Made by a program: the position numbers and the translations under genes. Of a stretch of 64,000 bases of DNA, positions 1 to 13,413 are shown piece after piece (positions within the stretch are counted from its first letter, which is position 1; every line of letters begins with the position of its first letter). This stretch comes from Woeseiaceae bacterium (GTDB taxonomy: Bacteria > Pseudomonadota > Gammaproteobacteria > Steroidobacterales > Woeseiaceae), in contig JANQLK010000009.1 in assembly GCA_028280615.1 (NCBI GenBank), forward strand, positions 41,675 through 105,674. The letters are read 5' to 3'. The notes below the pieces were generated by a model. The model saw only the letters and a program-made list of their open reading frames with translations, was not told the DNA's origin and did no database searches.

Positions 1-250
1 GAGAAACCGCGGTAGGTATCCGTTTCGTAGTCGAGCCTCAGCAGTGCCGTCGAGGCATTGGCGTCCTTGTCAAACGTGGCCTGGTCGACGAACTCGTAGC
101 GATAGCGAACCATCACGGCGGGGTCGCCGCCGGCGAGCGCGTCGACGATATCGTCCGCCTCATCGGCGGGCACGCTCAGCGGGCAGATGAGCAGCGCAAA
201 AAGCGTTGCCGTTCCTCTGCCGCGGTCGCGCGCCCGCACCCGGCGGGCCA

Positions 251-251
<1 letters not shown>
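1..251 (-). CDS. Porin-like outer-membrane protein, N-terminal part only
   Basis: The reading frame starts with ATG at 251 and runs off the window edge after 83 codons. It begins with an arginine-rich n-region and a hydrophobic stretch (TLFALLICPLSVPA) typical of a signal peptide. The mature part reads VMVRYRYEFVDQATFDKDA, then an alternating beta-strand pattern, as in alginate-export-like porins. Its ATG shares one base with the nirS stop codon (TGATG), so it is probably translated by coupling and belongs to the nir operon. Family assignment rests on a short N-terminus and is moderate. Confidence 0.6.
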
Positions 252-4614
<4,363 letters not shown>

Positions 4615-4645
4615 GCGGCGCGTCCCTGTGCGATTTCGAGTTGCT

Positions 4646-5272
4646 TCAGTCGTCGAGCGTCTGGATGTAGGCGACGACGTCCGTCATTGCCTGCTCATCC
4701 GCTAGCGTCCTCGCCATCGGCGCCATCTGCTGGCCGTAGGTGTCCGCGGCCATCGCACCGCGCGTTCCGTCGTGAAATTTCTTGAGCTGGCGGACCTGGT
4801 ACCAGTCGTCGAGACCCAGGAGTCCCGGCGCGTTCAACGCCGCGTTGCCTTTCGCATCCGCGCCGTGACAGGCGACGCAGGCGGCGTACGCCGTTCGCCC
4901 CCTTACACTGTCGCCGTCGAGCGTCCTGGCGGGCTTCGTATCCGGCAAAGTCTCGATGTAGGCAACGAGGTCGGCGATCGCACGGTCGCTCGCGAGCCCC
5001 CGGCTCATCTGCGCCATCGTCCTGCCCGGCTGGTCGTCGTCGGCGTGGCCGCGAATGCCGTCGCGAAAGTTCCGGAGCTGGCGCTCGACGTACCACGCCT
5101 CGAGGCCGGCTATCGCGGGCGCGTTGACGAGCTCGTTGCCCTCGCCCGAAAAGCCGTGGCAACTGGCGCAGAGCTTGTAGCCGTTGGCGCCGTAGCCTGC
5201 ATCCTGGGCAGGCGCTGCCGTGGCGATGCACAGCAGGCCGATGCTCACGAGTAGTGTTCCTGGAAGTTTCAT
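4646..5272 (-). CDS. Diheme cytochrome c4-type electron carrier
   Basis: A 208-residue exported protein (signal peptide ending APAQ) made of two similar class I cytochrome c halves. The heme motifs are CASCH (residues 35-39) and CVACH (132-136). Each half has a C-terminal Met context (MAQMSRGL, MAPMARTL) that can supply the axial ligand. It is the first gene of the leftward nir operon, 98 bp from the Dnr box. Its likely role is electron delivery to NirS; that is inferred from position and the c4 family. Confidence 0.9.
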   Translation of the reverse strand: MKLPGTLLVSIGLLCIATAAPAQDAGYGANGYKLCASCHGFSGEGNELVNAPAIAGLEAWYVERQLRNFRDGIRGHADDDQPGRTMAQMSRGLASDRAIADLVAYIETLPDTKPARTLDGDSVRGRTAYAACVACHGADAKGNAALNAPGLLGLDDWYQVRQLKKFHDGTRGAMAADTYGQQMAPMARTLADEQAMTDVVAYIQTLDD

Positions 5273-5341
5273 CTTGACCGTCGCCTTGAGTTAAAGCGCG
5301 TGAGTGAACGCCCGGCGATGCAGTCACCGGGCCCAGCCTGC

Positions 5342-5410
5342 ACGTTAGGCGCACGCGCAAGCGTCCGCCTTGATCCAGGTCAAGGACGATCGCCGCCCGC
5401 GCCGTACACT
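5342..5410. promoter_or_regulatory. Divergent anaerobic promoter with one FNR/Dnr box
   Basis: TTGAT-CCAG-GTCAA lies at 5370-5383, one mismatch from the FNR/Dnr consensus TTGATnnnnATCAA. Leftward, TAACGT (5347-5342) lies 22 bp from the box edge. Rightward, TACACT (5405-5410) lies 21 bp away. Both distances fit class II FNR-type activation (box centred near -41.5). One site therefore seems to drive both the nir and nor operons. The Dnr-type protein at 7912 is the obvious candidate regulator. Confidence 0.8.
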
Positions 5411-5444
5411 GGCCAGACGGTTAAAGACGGGTGGGGCTTTCGGG

Positions 5445-5786
5445 ATGGACCAGGTGATGGGCGAAGCGATGGACCTCGAGGTCCTGTTGCTCAGCACGAT
5501 GGCCTGCGCCGCCGTCGTACTGCTCGGCGCGTTCTACGCCCTGTTCTTCGCCCTGGGCCGGCTGCATGCCAGCCCGTCGTACTCGGCACTCGCGCTCGCG
5601 TCCTACGCCCTGCTCGTCGCGGCGGTGTACGTGCTCGTCGATGCACTCACGCTCGACGGCATCTGGATCACGGTCGTAACCGTCATGCTGGTCGGCTACT
5701 TCCTCCTGCCGCGCGCGATCTGGCGGCTGTGCGTCGGCACTCACGGCGGCGATAAAGCCGGCATCAACAACGGAGCCTTGCGATGA
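5445..5786 (+). CDS. Small membrane protein preceding norCB
   Basis: 113 residues from ATG 5445, with three hydrophobic segments (MACAAVVLLGAFYALFFAL, ALALASYALLVAAVYVLV, IWITVVTVMLVGYFLL). The stop overlaps the norC start (ATGA at 5783-5786), implying translational coupling and a role with the NO reductase. It could aid assembly or be a NorE/F-like accessory factor, but I do not recognise the family. Alternative ATGs at 5457 and 5469 are possible. Confidence 0.7.
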   Translation: MDQVMGEAMDLEVLLLSTMACAAVVLLGAFYALFFALGRLHASPSYSALALASYALLVAAVYVLVDALTLDGIWITVVTVMLVGYFLLPRAIWRLCVGTHGGDKAGINNGALR

Positions 5787-6385
5787 ACGATATTCCCTGG
5801 TGGTCCCGCGAGGGACTCTGGCGCAAGACGGCGATCTGGGTCACGGCGTTCATGGCGCTGGTCCTGATGGCGCTCACCTTCGATACGGTCCGGCAGATCA
5901 CCGAGGGCGGCGAACGCGTGCCGGCGTACAGCGTGATCAACCACAAGGTCTTCTACGAGCTGGACGACGAGCGCGGCTACCAGGTGCCCCGGATCGGCGC
6001 CCGGGCGCCGCTGTTCGGCGAGGACCTCGACGAGGACGAGGCCAGGGAGCTCGTGACCCTGGGCAAGCTGACCGTGCAGGCCAAGAACTGCATGAACTGC
6101 CATACGCTGCTCGGCAACGGCGCCTACTACGCCCCGGACCTGACCAAGGCGTGGCTCGATCCGGGATGGGTGCACGAGGACGCCCGCGAGGAACTCATGC
6201 TTGCGTTCCTGACCGATCCCGAGGGTAATGCGCGCACCTTCGGCACCGGTCGCCGGATGCCGAACCTCGGTGTAACGGACGAAGAGGCCCGCGGCATCGT
6301 TGCGTTTCTGAAGTGGATGTCTTCGATCGATACCAACGGCTTCCCGCGCGGATTCACGCCGCTCGAGCAGGAGGACGGAGCATGA
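5783..6385 (+). CDS. norC: Nitric oxide reductase subunit C
   Basis: 200-residue membrane-anchored cytochrome c of cNOR. One N-terminal TM helix (about residues 16-33) is followed by a periplasmic domain with CMNCH (103-107), the GNGAYYAPDLT motif and a Met ligand in RRMPNLG. It passes electrons to NorB heme b. It overlaps both neighbours by ATGA, so membrane protein-norC-norB form one tight operon. Length and motifs are normal for NorC. Confidence 0.97.
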   Translation: MNDIPWWSREGLWRKTAIWVTAFMALVLMALTFDTVRQITEGGERVPAYSVINHKVFYELDDERGYQVPRIGARAPLFGEDLDEDEARELVTLGKLTVQAKNCMNCHTLLGNGAYYAPDLTKAWLDPGWVHEDAREELMLAFLTDPEGNARTFGTGRRMPNLGVTDEEARGIVAFLKWMSSIDTNGFPRGFTPLEQEDGA

Positions 6386-7851
6386 ACACCGACGCCACAC
6401 CCCGCGCCGCCGCGGCACCGTTGAGCGCCGGCCAGCGGGTTGCCATGCACTACTTCGTCGTCGCGATGGTCCTGTTCGCGGCGCAGATCCTGTTCGGCAT
6501 GATCTCGGGCCTGCAGTACGTGTACCCGGATCTGTTCTACAACCAGCTCGACTTCAACGTCACGCGCATGGTGCACATCAACGCGATGATCGTCTGGCTG
6601 TTGTACGGATTCTTGGGCTCCGTCTACTGGCTCGTCGAGGACGAATCCGGCACCGAACTGGTCGGCGCGAAACTCGCGATGATCAATTTCTGGATCCTGA
6701 CGGCCGCCGTGGCGGTCGTGGTGCTGGTCTACCTGTTCGTGCAGGTCGGGCCCGGCGAGCTCAAGACGATATGGCTGATCAACGAGGGCCGCGAGTACAT
6801 CGAGGCGCCGCGCTGGGCGGACATCGGCATCGTGGTCTGCGTGCTCGTGTTTTTCTACAACGTCGCCGCGACCTTCATGAAGGGCCAGTGGAGCGGTATC
6901 TCGGGCGTGCTCGTGCTCGATCTGGTCGCACTTGCGGGGCTGTACGTGGCCGGCATGTACTTCACGCCGAACGTCTCGGTGGACCAGCACTGGTGGTGGT
7001 GGGTGATCCATCTGTGGGTGGAGGCGACCTGGGAAGTCCTGGTCGGCTGCATCATGGCCTGGGGTCTCATCAAGACGCTCGGCGCGAATCGCCGCATCGT
7101 GACCACGTGGCTGTACATCGAAGTGGCGATGATGTTCGGCTCGGGCATCCTGGGCCTCGGCCATCACTACTTCTGGATCGGCACGCCGGAGTACTGGCTC
7201 ACGATCGGCGGTTTCTTCTCCGCGCTCGAACCCATCCCGCTCGTGGCCATGGTCGTGCATGCCGTGTACGACTCGGGCAAGCACGGATTCAAGAGCACGA
7301 ACCACCCTGCGCTGGCCTGGCTCATCGCACACGCCTTCGGCAACTTCTTCGGCGCCGGCGTTTGGGGCTTCATGCACACGCTGCCGCAGATCAACCTGTA
7401 CACACACGGCACGCAGTGGACATCGTCGCACGGGCACCTGGCGTTCTTCGGCGCCTACGCGACGATCAATATCGCCATGATCTACCTGGCCATTCAGCGG
7501 GTTCGCGGCAACGTCTGGATGTCGGGCGGCCTTGCGGATCGCGGCTGGAAGTGGAAATGGTCGCTCGGGCTCCTGAACACCGGCGTGCTCGGCATGACCA
7601 TGGCGCTGCTCATCGCCGGCTACGATCAGGCGTTCATCGAGCGGGCGCTCGAGGGCTCCACGTGGAGCGGCTACTTCCAGGCGCAACAGGCGACCTGGTT
7701 CGTTCAGAGCATGTACTGGCGGGTAGTCTTCGGCTGGGTCACGGCGATCGGCGCATTGCTGCTGTTCTGGGACATGCTCACGATCGGCGCCACCGAGAAG
7801 CGGCCCGTTAAGGACGTGTCGAGATCCCACCTGGAGCATGCGCCCGCCTGA
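6382..7851 (+). CDS. norB: Nitric oxide reductase subunit B
   Basis: Catalytic subunit reducing 2 NO to N2O, a 12-helix heme-copper superfamily protein of 489 residues. The start is ATG 6382, preceded by GGAG and overlapping the norC stop. Histidine-rich signatures are present: RMVHINAMIVWLLYGFLG, WVIHLWVEATWEV (glutamates expected near FeB), LGLGHHYFWIG and SSHGHLAFFGAYA. There is no long N-terminal quinol-oxidising extension, so this is cNOR rather than qNOR, consistent with norC alongside. norD/norQ are not found nearby. Confidence 0.97.
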   Translation: MNTDATPRAAAAPLSAGQRVAMHYFVVAMVLFAAQILFGMISGLQYVYPDLFYNQLDFNVTRMVHINAMIVWLLYGFLGSVYWLVEDESGTELVGAKLAMINFWILTAAVAVVVLVYLFVQVGPGELKTIWLINEGREYIEAPRWADIGIVVCVLVFFYNVAATFMKGQWSGISGVLVLDLVALAGLYVAGMYFTPNVSVDQHWWWWVIHLWVEATWEVLVGCIMAWGLIKTLGANRRIVTTWLYIEVAMMFGSGILGLGHHYFWIGTPEYWLTIGGFFSALEPIPLVAMVVHAVYDSGKHGFKSTNHPALAWLIAHAFGNFFGAGVWGFMHTLPQINLYTHGTQWTSSHGHLAFFGAYATINIAMIYLAIQRVRGNVWMSGGLADRGWKWKWSLGLLNTGVLGMTMALLIAGYDQAFIERALEGSTWSGYFQAQQATWFVQSMYWRVVFGWVTAIGALLLFWDMLTIGATEKRPVKDVSRSHLEHAPA

Positions 7852-7911
7852 ACGCGGCGCCGCCCCGTTCGACGAATGACGCGCGTCGCCGGAATGGTAG
7901 ACTCCGACCGC

Positions 7912-8598
7912 ATGGACGCAAGCTCCGAGGTGAGAACTGCGGTCCGGCAGCACTACCTGTTTGCCGGGCTCTCGGAGGATGACTTTGCCGAGCTGGCGGC
8001 CGAAGCCAGTATCAAGGAAGTCGACCACGGCGCCATCCTGTTTCACCGCGGCGACCCGTCGTCCTGTTTCTATTACCTCGACACGGGGCTCGTCGAACTG
8101 AGTCTCGTTTCTCCCACGGGTGAGAAGAAGACGCTGGAGGTCGTTCGACCGGGCCGGACCTTCGCCGAGGCCGTGGCATTCATGCGCGAGCACCGCTTCC
8201 CGGTCACGGCGGAGGCGCTCGAGGCCAGCCGGCTATGTCGGATTCCGACGGATACGTACATGAACCTGATCCGCTCGAATCCGGATGCCTGCCTCAGGCT
8301 GCTCGCCGATATCTCACAGCACCTGCACGCACGAGTCAGGGAAATCGAACACCTGACGATCCAGAACGCGCGCAGCCGCCTGATCGGCTACCTCATGGAC
8401 CACATCGCGGAGGAGACCGACGGCGGCGAGGCGACCGTGCGCCTGACCCTGCCTCGCCACGTCATCGCATCGAGGCTGTCGATTACCCCGGAAACCCTGT
8501 CGCGGCTGTTAAGAAACCTCAGCGACGAGGGATTGATCTCGGTGGACGACCGGGTCGTGTTCGTGCACCGGCTCGCGGATTTGAAGCTGTATGACTGA
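7912..8598 (+). CDS. dnr: Crp/Fnr-family transcription regulator, Dnr type
   Basis: 228 residues from ATG 7912. The N-terminal cyclic-nucleotide-binding-like beta-roll is followed by a long dimer helix and a winged HTH. The recognition helix has the E-x-x-S-R core (TPETLSRLLR) that reads TTGAT half-sites, matching the box at 5370-5383. The N-terminal cysteine cluster of oxygen-sensing FNR is absent, so this is a Dnr/NnrR-like NO responder. It sits 60 bp after norB and ends before a bidirectional terminator. In-frame ATGs at 7876 and 7894 are less likely starts. Confidence 0.88.
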   Translation: MDASSEVRTAVRQHYLFAGLSEDDFAELAAEASIKEVDHGAILFHRGDPSSCFYYLDTGLVELSLVSPTGEKKTLEVVRPGRTFAEAVAFMREHRFPVTAEALEASRLCRIPTDTYMNLIRSNPDACLRLLADISQHLHARVREIEHLTIQNARSRLIGYLMDHIAEETDGGEATVRLTLPRHVIASRLSITPETLSRLLRNLSDEGLISVDDRVVFVHRLADLKLYD

Positions 8599-8640
8599 TG
8601 GGATGGCGGCCGGGGTCTGAATCCATCGACGCAAAGAAAA

Positions 8641-8664
8641 AGCCCGGAGCCTACGCCCCGGGCT
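8641..8664. terminator. Bidirectional intrinsic terminator
   Basis: Perfect 7-bp stem AGCCCGG (8641-8647) and CCGGGCT (8658-8664), flanked by an A-rich run on the left and a short T run on the right. It lies between the converging dnr and DUF4397 lipoprotein genes and can end both transcripts. Confidence 0.8.
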
Positions 8665-8703
8665 TTCTCGTGCCGACGCGGAGTCGGCGAAACACGTATC
8701 AGC

Positions 8704-10350
8704 TTACGTGGTAGTGCAGGCGGCTACCGAGCCATCGTCGTAGCGGACGATCAGCGGCAGCGGTGCCGTGCCTTCGCTGCCGTCGGTCGCCGGGTCGCGC
8801 GCGATGATATCGAGTACGGAGCCGGCCTCCGGATCGAAGTTCAGGACCTCGATCGCAGCGGTGTCGCCGCCGGCGGCCGTGATGTAGACGTCGTAGTTAA
8901 CCGACGCGTCGATAGACAGGATGCCCGTATCGGCGCCGAACGGTACGTCCGCGAAGTCCGCATCCGTGTTGGCGGGATCGAACGTCGTGCCCGCCTCGAG
9001 CAGGTAGATGTCGACGTTAGGCGTGCTCGGCGAGCCGTGCGTCAGACGAATCTGCGCTTCGGTTGCGACGCTGCGAACGTTGGTCGACAGCGGAATGGCC
9101 GTGATGGCCGGATCGCCCGTGGTCAGGAAGCCGGAGACGATGGCCGTCGCGCCCTCGTTCTTGTTGGCGACAAACGGGAACTGCAGTGCAACGACGCTGT
9201 TGTCGGCGTTGGCCACGACGCTCAGCGTGTAGGCCGTGTCGGGTTCCGCCGCGGGGATCCCGTCGATGAAGCAGAACTCGGTGAACGATACGTTTTCGGC
9301 GAGCGCGAGTGCCTCATCGTCGGCCGTCGCGTCGACGTCCGCGAGTATGTCGACGGCGGGTGCGTCCGGCGACAGGTGCACGGCGTAGGCGGCAGCCGGC
9401 GTCGATGCGTCGGGCAGGAACGCGGAGGCCGTGCCGTCGAGGATGACGAGCTGCACCGCGGAATCGCCGAGGAACACGTTGTCGGTGGCGGCGATCAGCA
9501 GGTCGGCACCGTCGGCGAGCTCGACTTCGACGTCGTAGACGACGGTCGTCGTACCGGTCGGCGTGATGCGCACCTGGTAGGTGTCGGCCGGCACTTCGAT
9601 CTGATCCGTGACGCTCTGGGCGGGGTCGGTCGAGAACGTCAGAGCCGTCGCAGCGGGTGCGCTGCCGGAGAGATCGGCACCCGGCTCGGTGACGAAGACG
9701 TCGACGGGCGGAGCAGACGGCGCAGCATGCACGATCTGGACACGGGCGAAGCCGGTCGTGACCGGCACGCCAGCCGGGTTCTCGATGACGATGGCATCGA
9801 GGGGCAGGCCACTGGCGACCGTGTTGGTCGCGATGACCGTTGTCTCGGTGCCGAACGGCAGCTCGAGATCGGCGTCGATCGCGATCGGGTTCGAGCCGTC
9901 CGGCGTGATGGCCTCGACTTGAACGTTGACGTCAACACCGTTGTCCGTGACGTTGTCGCCCTGGCCCACCGGGAGCAGGCCCGAGCCGGTATTGAAGTCG
10001 ACGCCTTCGAGCGCAGCGTCACCATCGACGAGGATGTTGACGAGCGGCGCATCCGGCGACGCGTGGAGCGCACGCAGCGTCGGCGTTGCCGCACACTCGA
10101 GGAAGTCGGTGATCGTTACTTCGTCGTCGTCGAGAACGCCGTTGCCATTCGCGTCGAGGCCGGAGTCGAGCGCGGTGCCTCCGCCGATGCAGTCGGCGTC
10201 GCCGACGGCGAGATCGCGCACGCGAACGGCCGCGTTGAGGCCGTCAGCACCGTCGGCGCCGTCCTGGCCGTTCGCACCGTCGTCGCCCTCACAGGCCGAG
10301 ACGAGGAGCGCGGTGCCGATAACGGCAACCGCAAGAAACTGCTTCTTCAT
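8704..10350 (-). CDS. DUF4397-repeat lipoprotein with collagen-like segment
   Basis: 548 residues. The signal peptide ends in LVSAC, a lipobox. A short collagen-like GDDGANGQDGADGADG stretch and an EF-hand-like acidic DANGNGVLDDDE follow. Several DUF4397-type repeats come next, each opening with an ALHASPDAP, IVHAAPSAPPVDV, VHLSPDAPAVDI or THGSPSTPNVDI signature. A GGAG ribosome site precedes the ATG. It is probably a surface-exposed adhesive or structural protein; the function of DUF4397 is unknown. Confidence 0.85.
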   Translation of the reverse strand: MKKQFLAVAVIGTALLVSACEGDDGANGQDGADGADGLNAAVRVRDLAVGDADCIGGGTALDSGLDANGNGVLDDDEVTITDFLECAATPTLRALHASPDAPLVNILVDGDAALEGVDFNTGSGLLPVGQGDNVTDNGVDVNVQVEAITPDGSNPIAIDADLELPFGTETTVIATNTVASGLPLDAIVIENPAGVPVTTGFARVQIVHAAPSAPPVDVFVTEPGADLSGSAPAATALTFSTDPAQSVTDQIEVPADTYQVRITPTGTTTVVYDVEVELADGADLLIAATDNVFLGDSAVQLVILDGTASAFLPDASTPAAAYAVHLSPDAPAVDILADVDATADDEALALAENVSFTEFCFIDGIPAAEPDTAYTLSVVANADNSVVALQFPFVANKNEGATAIVSGFLTTGDPAITAIPLSTNVRSVATEAQIRLTHGSPSTPNVDIYLLEAGTTFDPANTDADFADVPFGADTGILSIDASVNYDVYITAAGGDTAAIEVLNFDPEAGSVLDIIARDPATDGSEGTAPLPLIVRYDDGSVAACTTT

Positions 10351-10566
10351 GAGCTGTCTCCAAACAGAAGAGAATGAATACGGCGCAGACTGTAGCGGCC
10401 GCGACCCTCGCCTTCTTCCGTAAGCTGTAACGAAAAGTAACCGGATGTATCAGGCTGACGGTGCCGATTGACACAGGTACGCGTGGAGGCACCGTGCTAC
10501 CACGGTGCGAGGCGGGGAGACTATCTCAGCCGATTCACCAATGAGACCTGCCGAGGGCACGGCGGG

Positions 10567-12888
10567 TCAGGCATGCGGAACAGCTTGCCGGTTCTTCCTG
10601 CACCAGAACTGGTACATGTTCGAAAACGTGTCCGGGTTTTCGAGTTCGAACTGATGCCATAGCCGCAGCGACGTCAGATCGGTTTCTTGCGGATTGCGTT
10701 CTCGGAAAGCTATCAGAGCGCCTGGCTCACGCATTTCGAAGCCCAGGAATTCCAATTTGAGCTCTGTCAGCGCTTCGTCGAGCTGCGGCAGCGTAAAGCG
10801 GTGCTCCTGTACGTGAAAGAGCAGGTCTCGACACTCGCTCATGCTGTAGAAATCGTTCTTGCTGAATATCTGGCTCAGCAGATCATCGTTGCCTTCGGCG
10901 GCAAGTGAAACGATGTCCTGCCGACACAGGCGAATGTCTCCGGCCGAGGCGCCGTATCCTCTGTCGGAGATCAACTTCCGGCAGGCGACAACGTCCTGTC
11001 GGGCCAGCTCGCTGTACAGTCCGATTTTCATCAGTCCACCCGGCCGTAGCAGCTCAGTCAGGATACGCCAGCCCGCAACCGGATCCTCGAGATGGTGTAG
11101 CACGCCGACCGACTCGATCAGATCGAACTGCCGCTCCAGGGATCCGAGTTCCATGATGTCCGCCTGGGCATACTCGACGTTCGCGATGCCGAGTTCGTTC
11201 GTCTTTCTCATCGCATACGCAATGCTGCTCAGGCTCAGATCCACGGCAAGCACGGTCGCGTTTGCGTACCTGGCGGCGGCCGTCAGCGCATGCCGGCCCG
11301 TTCCGCATCCGGCGACGAGAATCCGGGGCGCCTCCGGAAAAGAATAATGGCCGCGATCGAGGTGCGGAAGCGTCGCGAACAGAACCTTGTCGATCGATTT
11401 GCCTTGTCTCGAAATTCCCGCATTGATCCATCGCGGGTAAGGGTTTTCTTCGTACTGCTCGCGCACCGATTGAGAAACCCTGTTATCCATCCGTGTCAGG
11501 CGGGGAATCCGATCGTGCATCGCCCGTTCGGCCAGGGGTTCCGAAATCTGGCGCCGTATCACCTCCCCGATATCGTTCTCCCAGTCACGCGCAGACAGGG
11601 TCTCGGCCCACGAAAACCGGTGGAGCGGCCGGTAACAGCCCAGCGCGGCGATCGACGATTCAGGTACAGGCTGCTCGCCGGCTACCACTTCTGCAATCTG
11701 TCGTTCGAGACTATCGACGGCAGCGCTCTCCTCATTCGTTTCGGGAAAGACATACTCATTGTTGAAGCACTGAAGAGCCAACGTCGTGGCGAACGTAAGC
11801 GCCTTGCTATCCAGCGGTCCGCTCACGGCTTTCTCAAGCATCGCCCGACGCAGGATCGTGAGCGCCGACTCGATCCTGAGATCGAAGATCGAACTCAGCC
11901 GCATGAGAGCGAGAAACAGCTCTATTCCGGATAGTCGCTCGGCGAAGCGCTCGAACGATGTATCCGGCTCCGATGCCCGGCTGATCACCGCGTCGATGGT
12001 CTCGGCGAATCCCGGGAGCTGCCAGAGTGCGCTCTGGATCGGTCGAGCTACCGTGGAAAGCTCAACCGAAGGATGGGTTAACAAAATCGACAGCTCCCGG
12101 ATCAGTTCATCCGTCACGGCTGTAAAGGAGAGACCCCGTAATGACGTTGCGAGGCTGGTCCAGTAGGAATTCACCTGCGGCGCCAGGGCCACCGCTTTAC
12201 GATGACTATTGAATGCCTCACCTGCCTGCCCCGTCAGCAGAAGCGCGTTGCCGAGATTGCTGTGAGCGGCGGCATAGTTGGGATCGATGGCGAGTGCCCT
12301 GCGATGACTCACGATCGCTTCCTCGAGTCGTCCCAGTTCCTGCATGACAAGTCCCCGATTGCTATGGGCTTCAGCGTAGTCGGGTCTGAGCTCAATGGCT
12401 TTGTCGAAACTCGCTATGGCTTCTTCGAGCCTGCCCATTTCCTGCAGCGTGACTCCCCTGTTGCTGTACGCATCGGCGTAGTCGGGATTGCTTGCTATCG
12501 CCGAATCGAACTGCGCCAGGGCCTCCTTATGTCTTCCCTCCCCTTTGAGCGCAGCCCCCAACAGATTCATGACGAGGAGTGAATTTGGATAGGTGCCCAG
12601 CAGTTGTCGGCAGGCAGTTTCCGTCTTGAGCATGTCTCCCGAGCGATACAGGGCGAACAGCGCATCGGTCTGGTCCTGCGGAGGGTTGGCCGCGTACACC
12701 TGATCTGGCCGCCCGCCCGCGAGTTTCTTTTGCAGTCTTCGAGCCGCTTTCGCCGCAACCGGATGGTTGGGCTGGTAAGCCAGCACCGCGTTGTACAACT
12801 CCAGCGCAGATTCGGTCTTTCCGCGCTTCGCAGCCTTCTTGGCTTTGGACAGGGCCTGTGAGATCGTAAACGTTCGCGAGTTGGACAT
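10567..12888 (-). CDS. TPR repeat protein fused to a SAM-dependent methyltransferase
   Basis: 773 residues. The N-terminal third has tetratricopeptide repeats (NPDYADAYSNRGVTLQEMG, RPDYAEAHSNRG, DPNYAAAHSNLG). The middle is a helical region without recognised motifs. The C-terminal part is a class I methyltransferase with ILVAGCGTGRHAL (motif I), VLAVDLS (acidic motif II) and LIESVGVLHHLEDP. The family is common in marine bacteria; the substrate is unknown. The start lies 1 bp after the stop of the 48-residue ORF, so they form a bicistron. Confidence 0.88.
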   Translation of the reverse strand: MSNSRTFTISQALSKAKKAAKRGKTESALELYNAVLAYQPNHPVAAKAARRLQKKLAGGRPDQVYAANPPQDQTDALFALYRSGDMLKTETACRQLLGTYPNSLLVMNLLGAALKGEGRHKEALAQFDSAIASNPDYADAYSNRGVTLQEMGRLEEAIASFDKAIELRPDYAEAHSNRGLVMQELGRLEEAIVSHRRALAIDPNYAAAHSNLGNALLLTGQAGEAFNSHRKAVALAPQVNSYWTSLATSLRGLSFTAVTDELIRELSILLTHPSVELSTVARPIQSALWQLPGFAETIDAVISRASEPDTSFERFAERLSGIELFLALMRLSSIFDLRIESALTILRRAMLEKAVSGPLDSKALTFATTLALQCFNNEYVFPETNEESAAVDSLERQIAEVVAGEQPVPESSIAALGCYRPLHRFSWAETLSARDWENDIGEVIRRQISEPLAERAMHDRIPRLTRMDNRVSQSVREQYEENPYPRWINAGISRQGKSIDKVLFATLPHLDRGHYSFPEAPRILVAGCGTGRHALTAAARYANATVLAVDLSLSSIAYAMRKTNELGIANVEYAQADIMELGSLERQFDLIESVGVLHHLEDPVAGWRILTELLRPGGLMKIGLYSELARQDVVACRKLISDRGYGASAGDIRLCRQDIVSLAAEGNDDLLSQIFSKNDFYSMSECRDLLFHVQEHRFTLPQLDEALTELKLEFLGFEMREPGALIAFRERNPQETDLTSLRLWHQFELENPDTFSNMYQFWCRKNRQAVPHA

Positions 12889-12889
12889 G

Positions 12890-13036
12890 TTATTTCAGCA
12901 GCTTACCGTGGCGTTCGTTGAGTGATTTTTGATCCTGATCGTGTAGCTCGCTCGCAATCATGTCGGTGACTCTGACCAGTGCTTTTGGCAGCTCGTCGTC
13001 GACATCGATGTCGCCTTCAGAGCTGTTATCCGTCAT
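12890..13036 (-). CDS. Small acidic 48-residue protein ahead of the TPR-methyltransferase
   Basis: ATG at 13036, TAA at 12890-12892. It begins MTDNSSEGDIDVDDELP and ends LNERHGKLLK. It is predicted soluble, with an acidic N-terminus and a basic C-terminus. Its stop is one base from the start of the TPR-methyltransferase, strongly suggesting coupled translation. The ribosome site is weak. I do not recognise a family; the support is position and amino-acid-like composition. Confidence 0.55.
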   Translation of the reverse strand: MTDNSSEGDIDVDDELPKALVRVTDMIASELHDQDQKSLNERHGKLLK

Positions 13037-13209
13037 CGATCGATCCCGTCAGTATGAGCACGGCCCGCCCGGCACGCGCTTCAGAAATGGATCAACGCGA
13101 GCGCGGCGCCGATTGAAATCTCCGTTCGTATACGAGGTCGGACTGACCTTCCGGCCCGGCGATTGCTTCGCTAGTATCGTACGCGAAGGAGGTGTGTCAA
13201 CATGTTGGC

Positions 13210-13413
13210 TCATTCTTCCACAACCCATCCCGGCAAGAACCCCCTGCCGGAGAATTCGGACGAGTACCCGCGCGGATTGCCGACGACGCGCGTGCCGAAG
13301 ATCTCGTAGTTGCAAGCGACGTGGGTATGTCCGTGTATCCACAGGTCCGGCTGACGCCTGGTGAGTGCCTGCGGCTCGGTGACCGGCTGCCCGGGCGGGG
13401 TCTGTGCCTGTTC
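13210..13413 (-). pseudogene. C-terminal fossil of a calcineurin-like metallophosphoesterase
   Basis: A frame open from 13413 to a TGA at 13210-13212 has no start codon but encodes LWIHGHTHVACNYEIFG and TRVVGNPRGY. The GHTH motif is the C-terminal metal-binding signature of phosphoesterases. It closely matches the C-terminus of the intact gene at 30325-31071 (WIHGHTHVPCDYMLFDTRVV). The N-terminal two-thirds is missing. The bases on either side (13037-13209, 13414-13499) show no gene. Confidence 0.75.

Noticed and set aside
6127..8193. 688-codon frame opposite norC-norB-dnr
   Set aside because: His/Arg/Asp-rich antisense composition; spans three well-identified genes on the other strand.
9037..10377. 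446-codon frame opposite the DUF4397 lipoprotein
   Set aside because: GRR/VGRD-type antisense composition without motifs.
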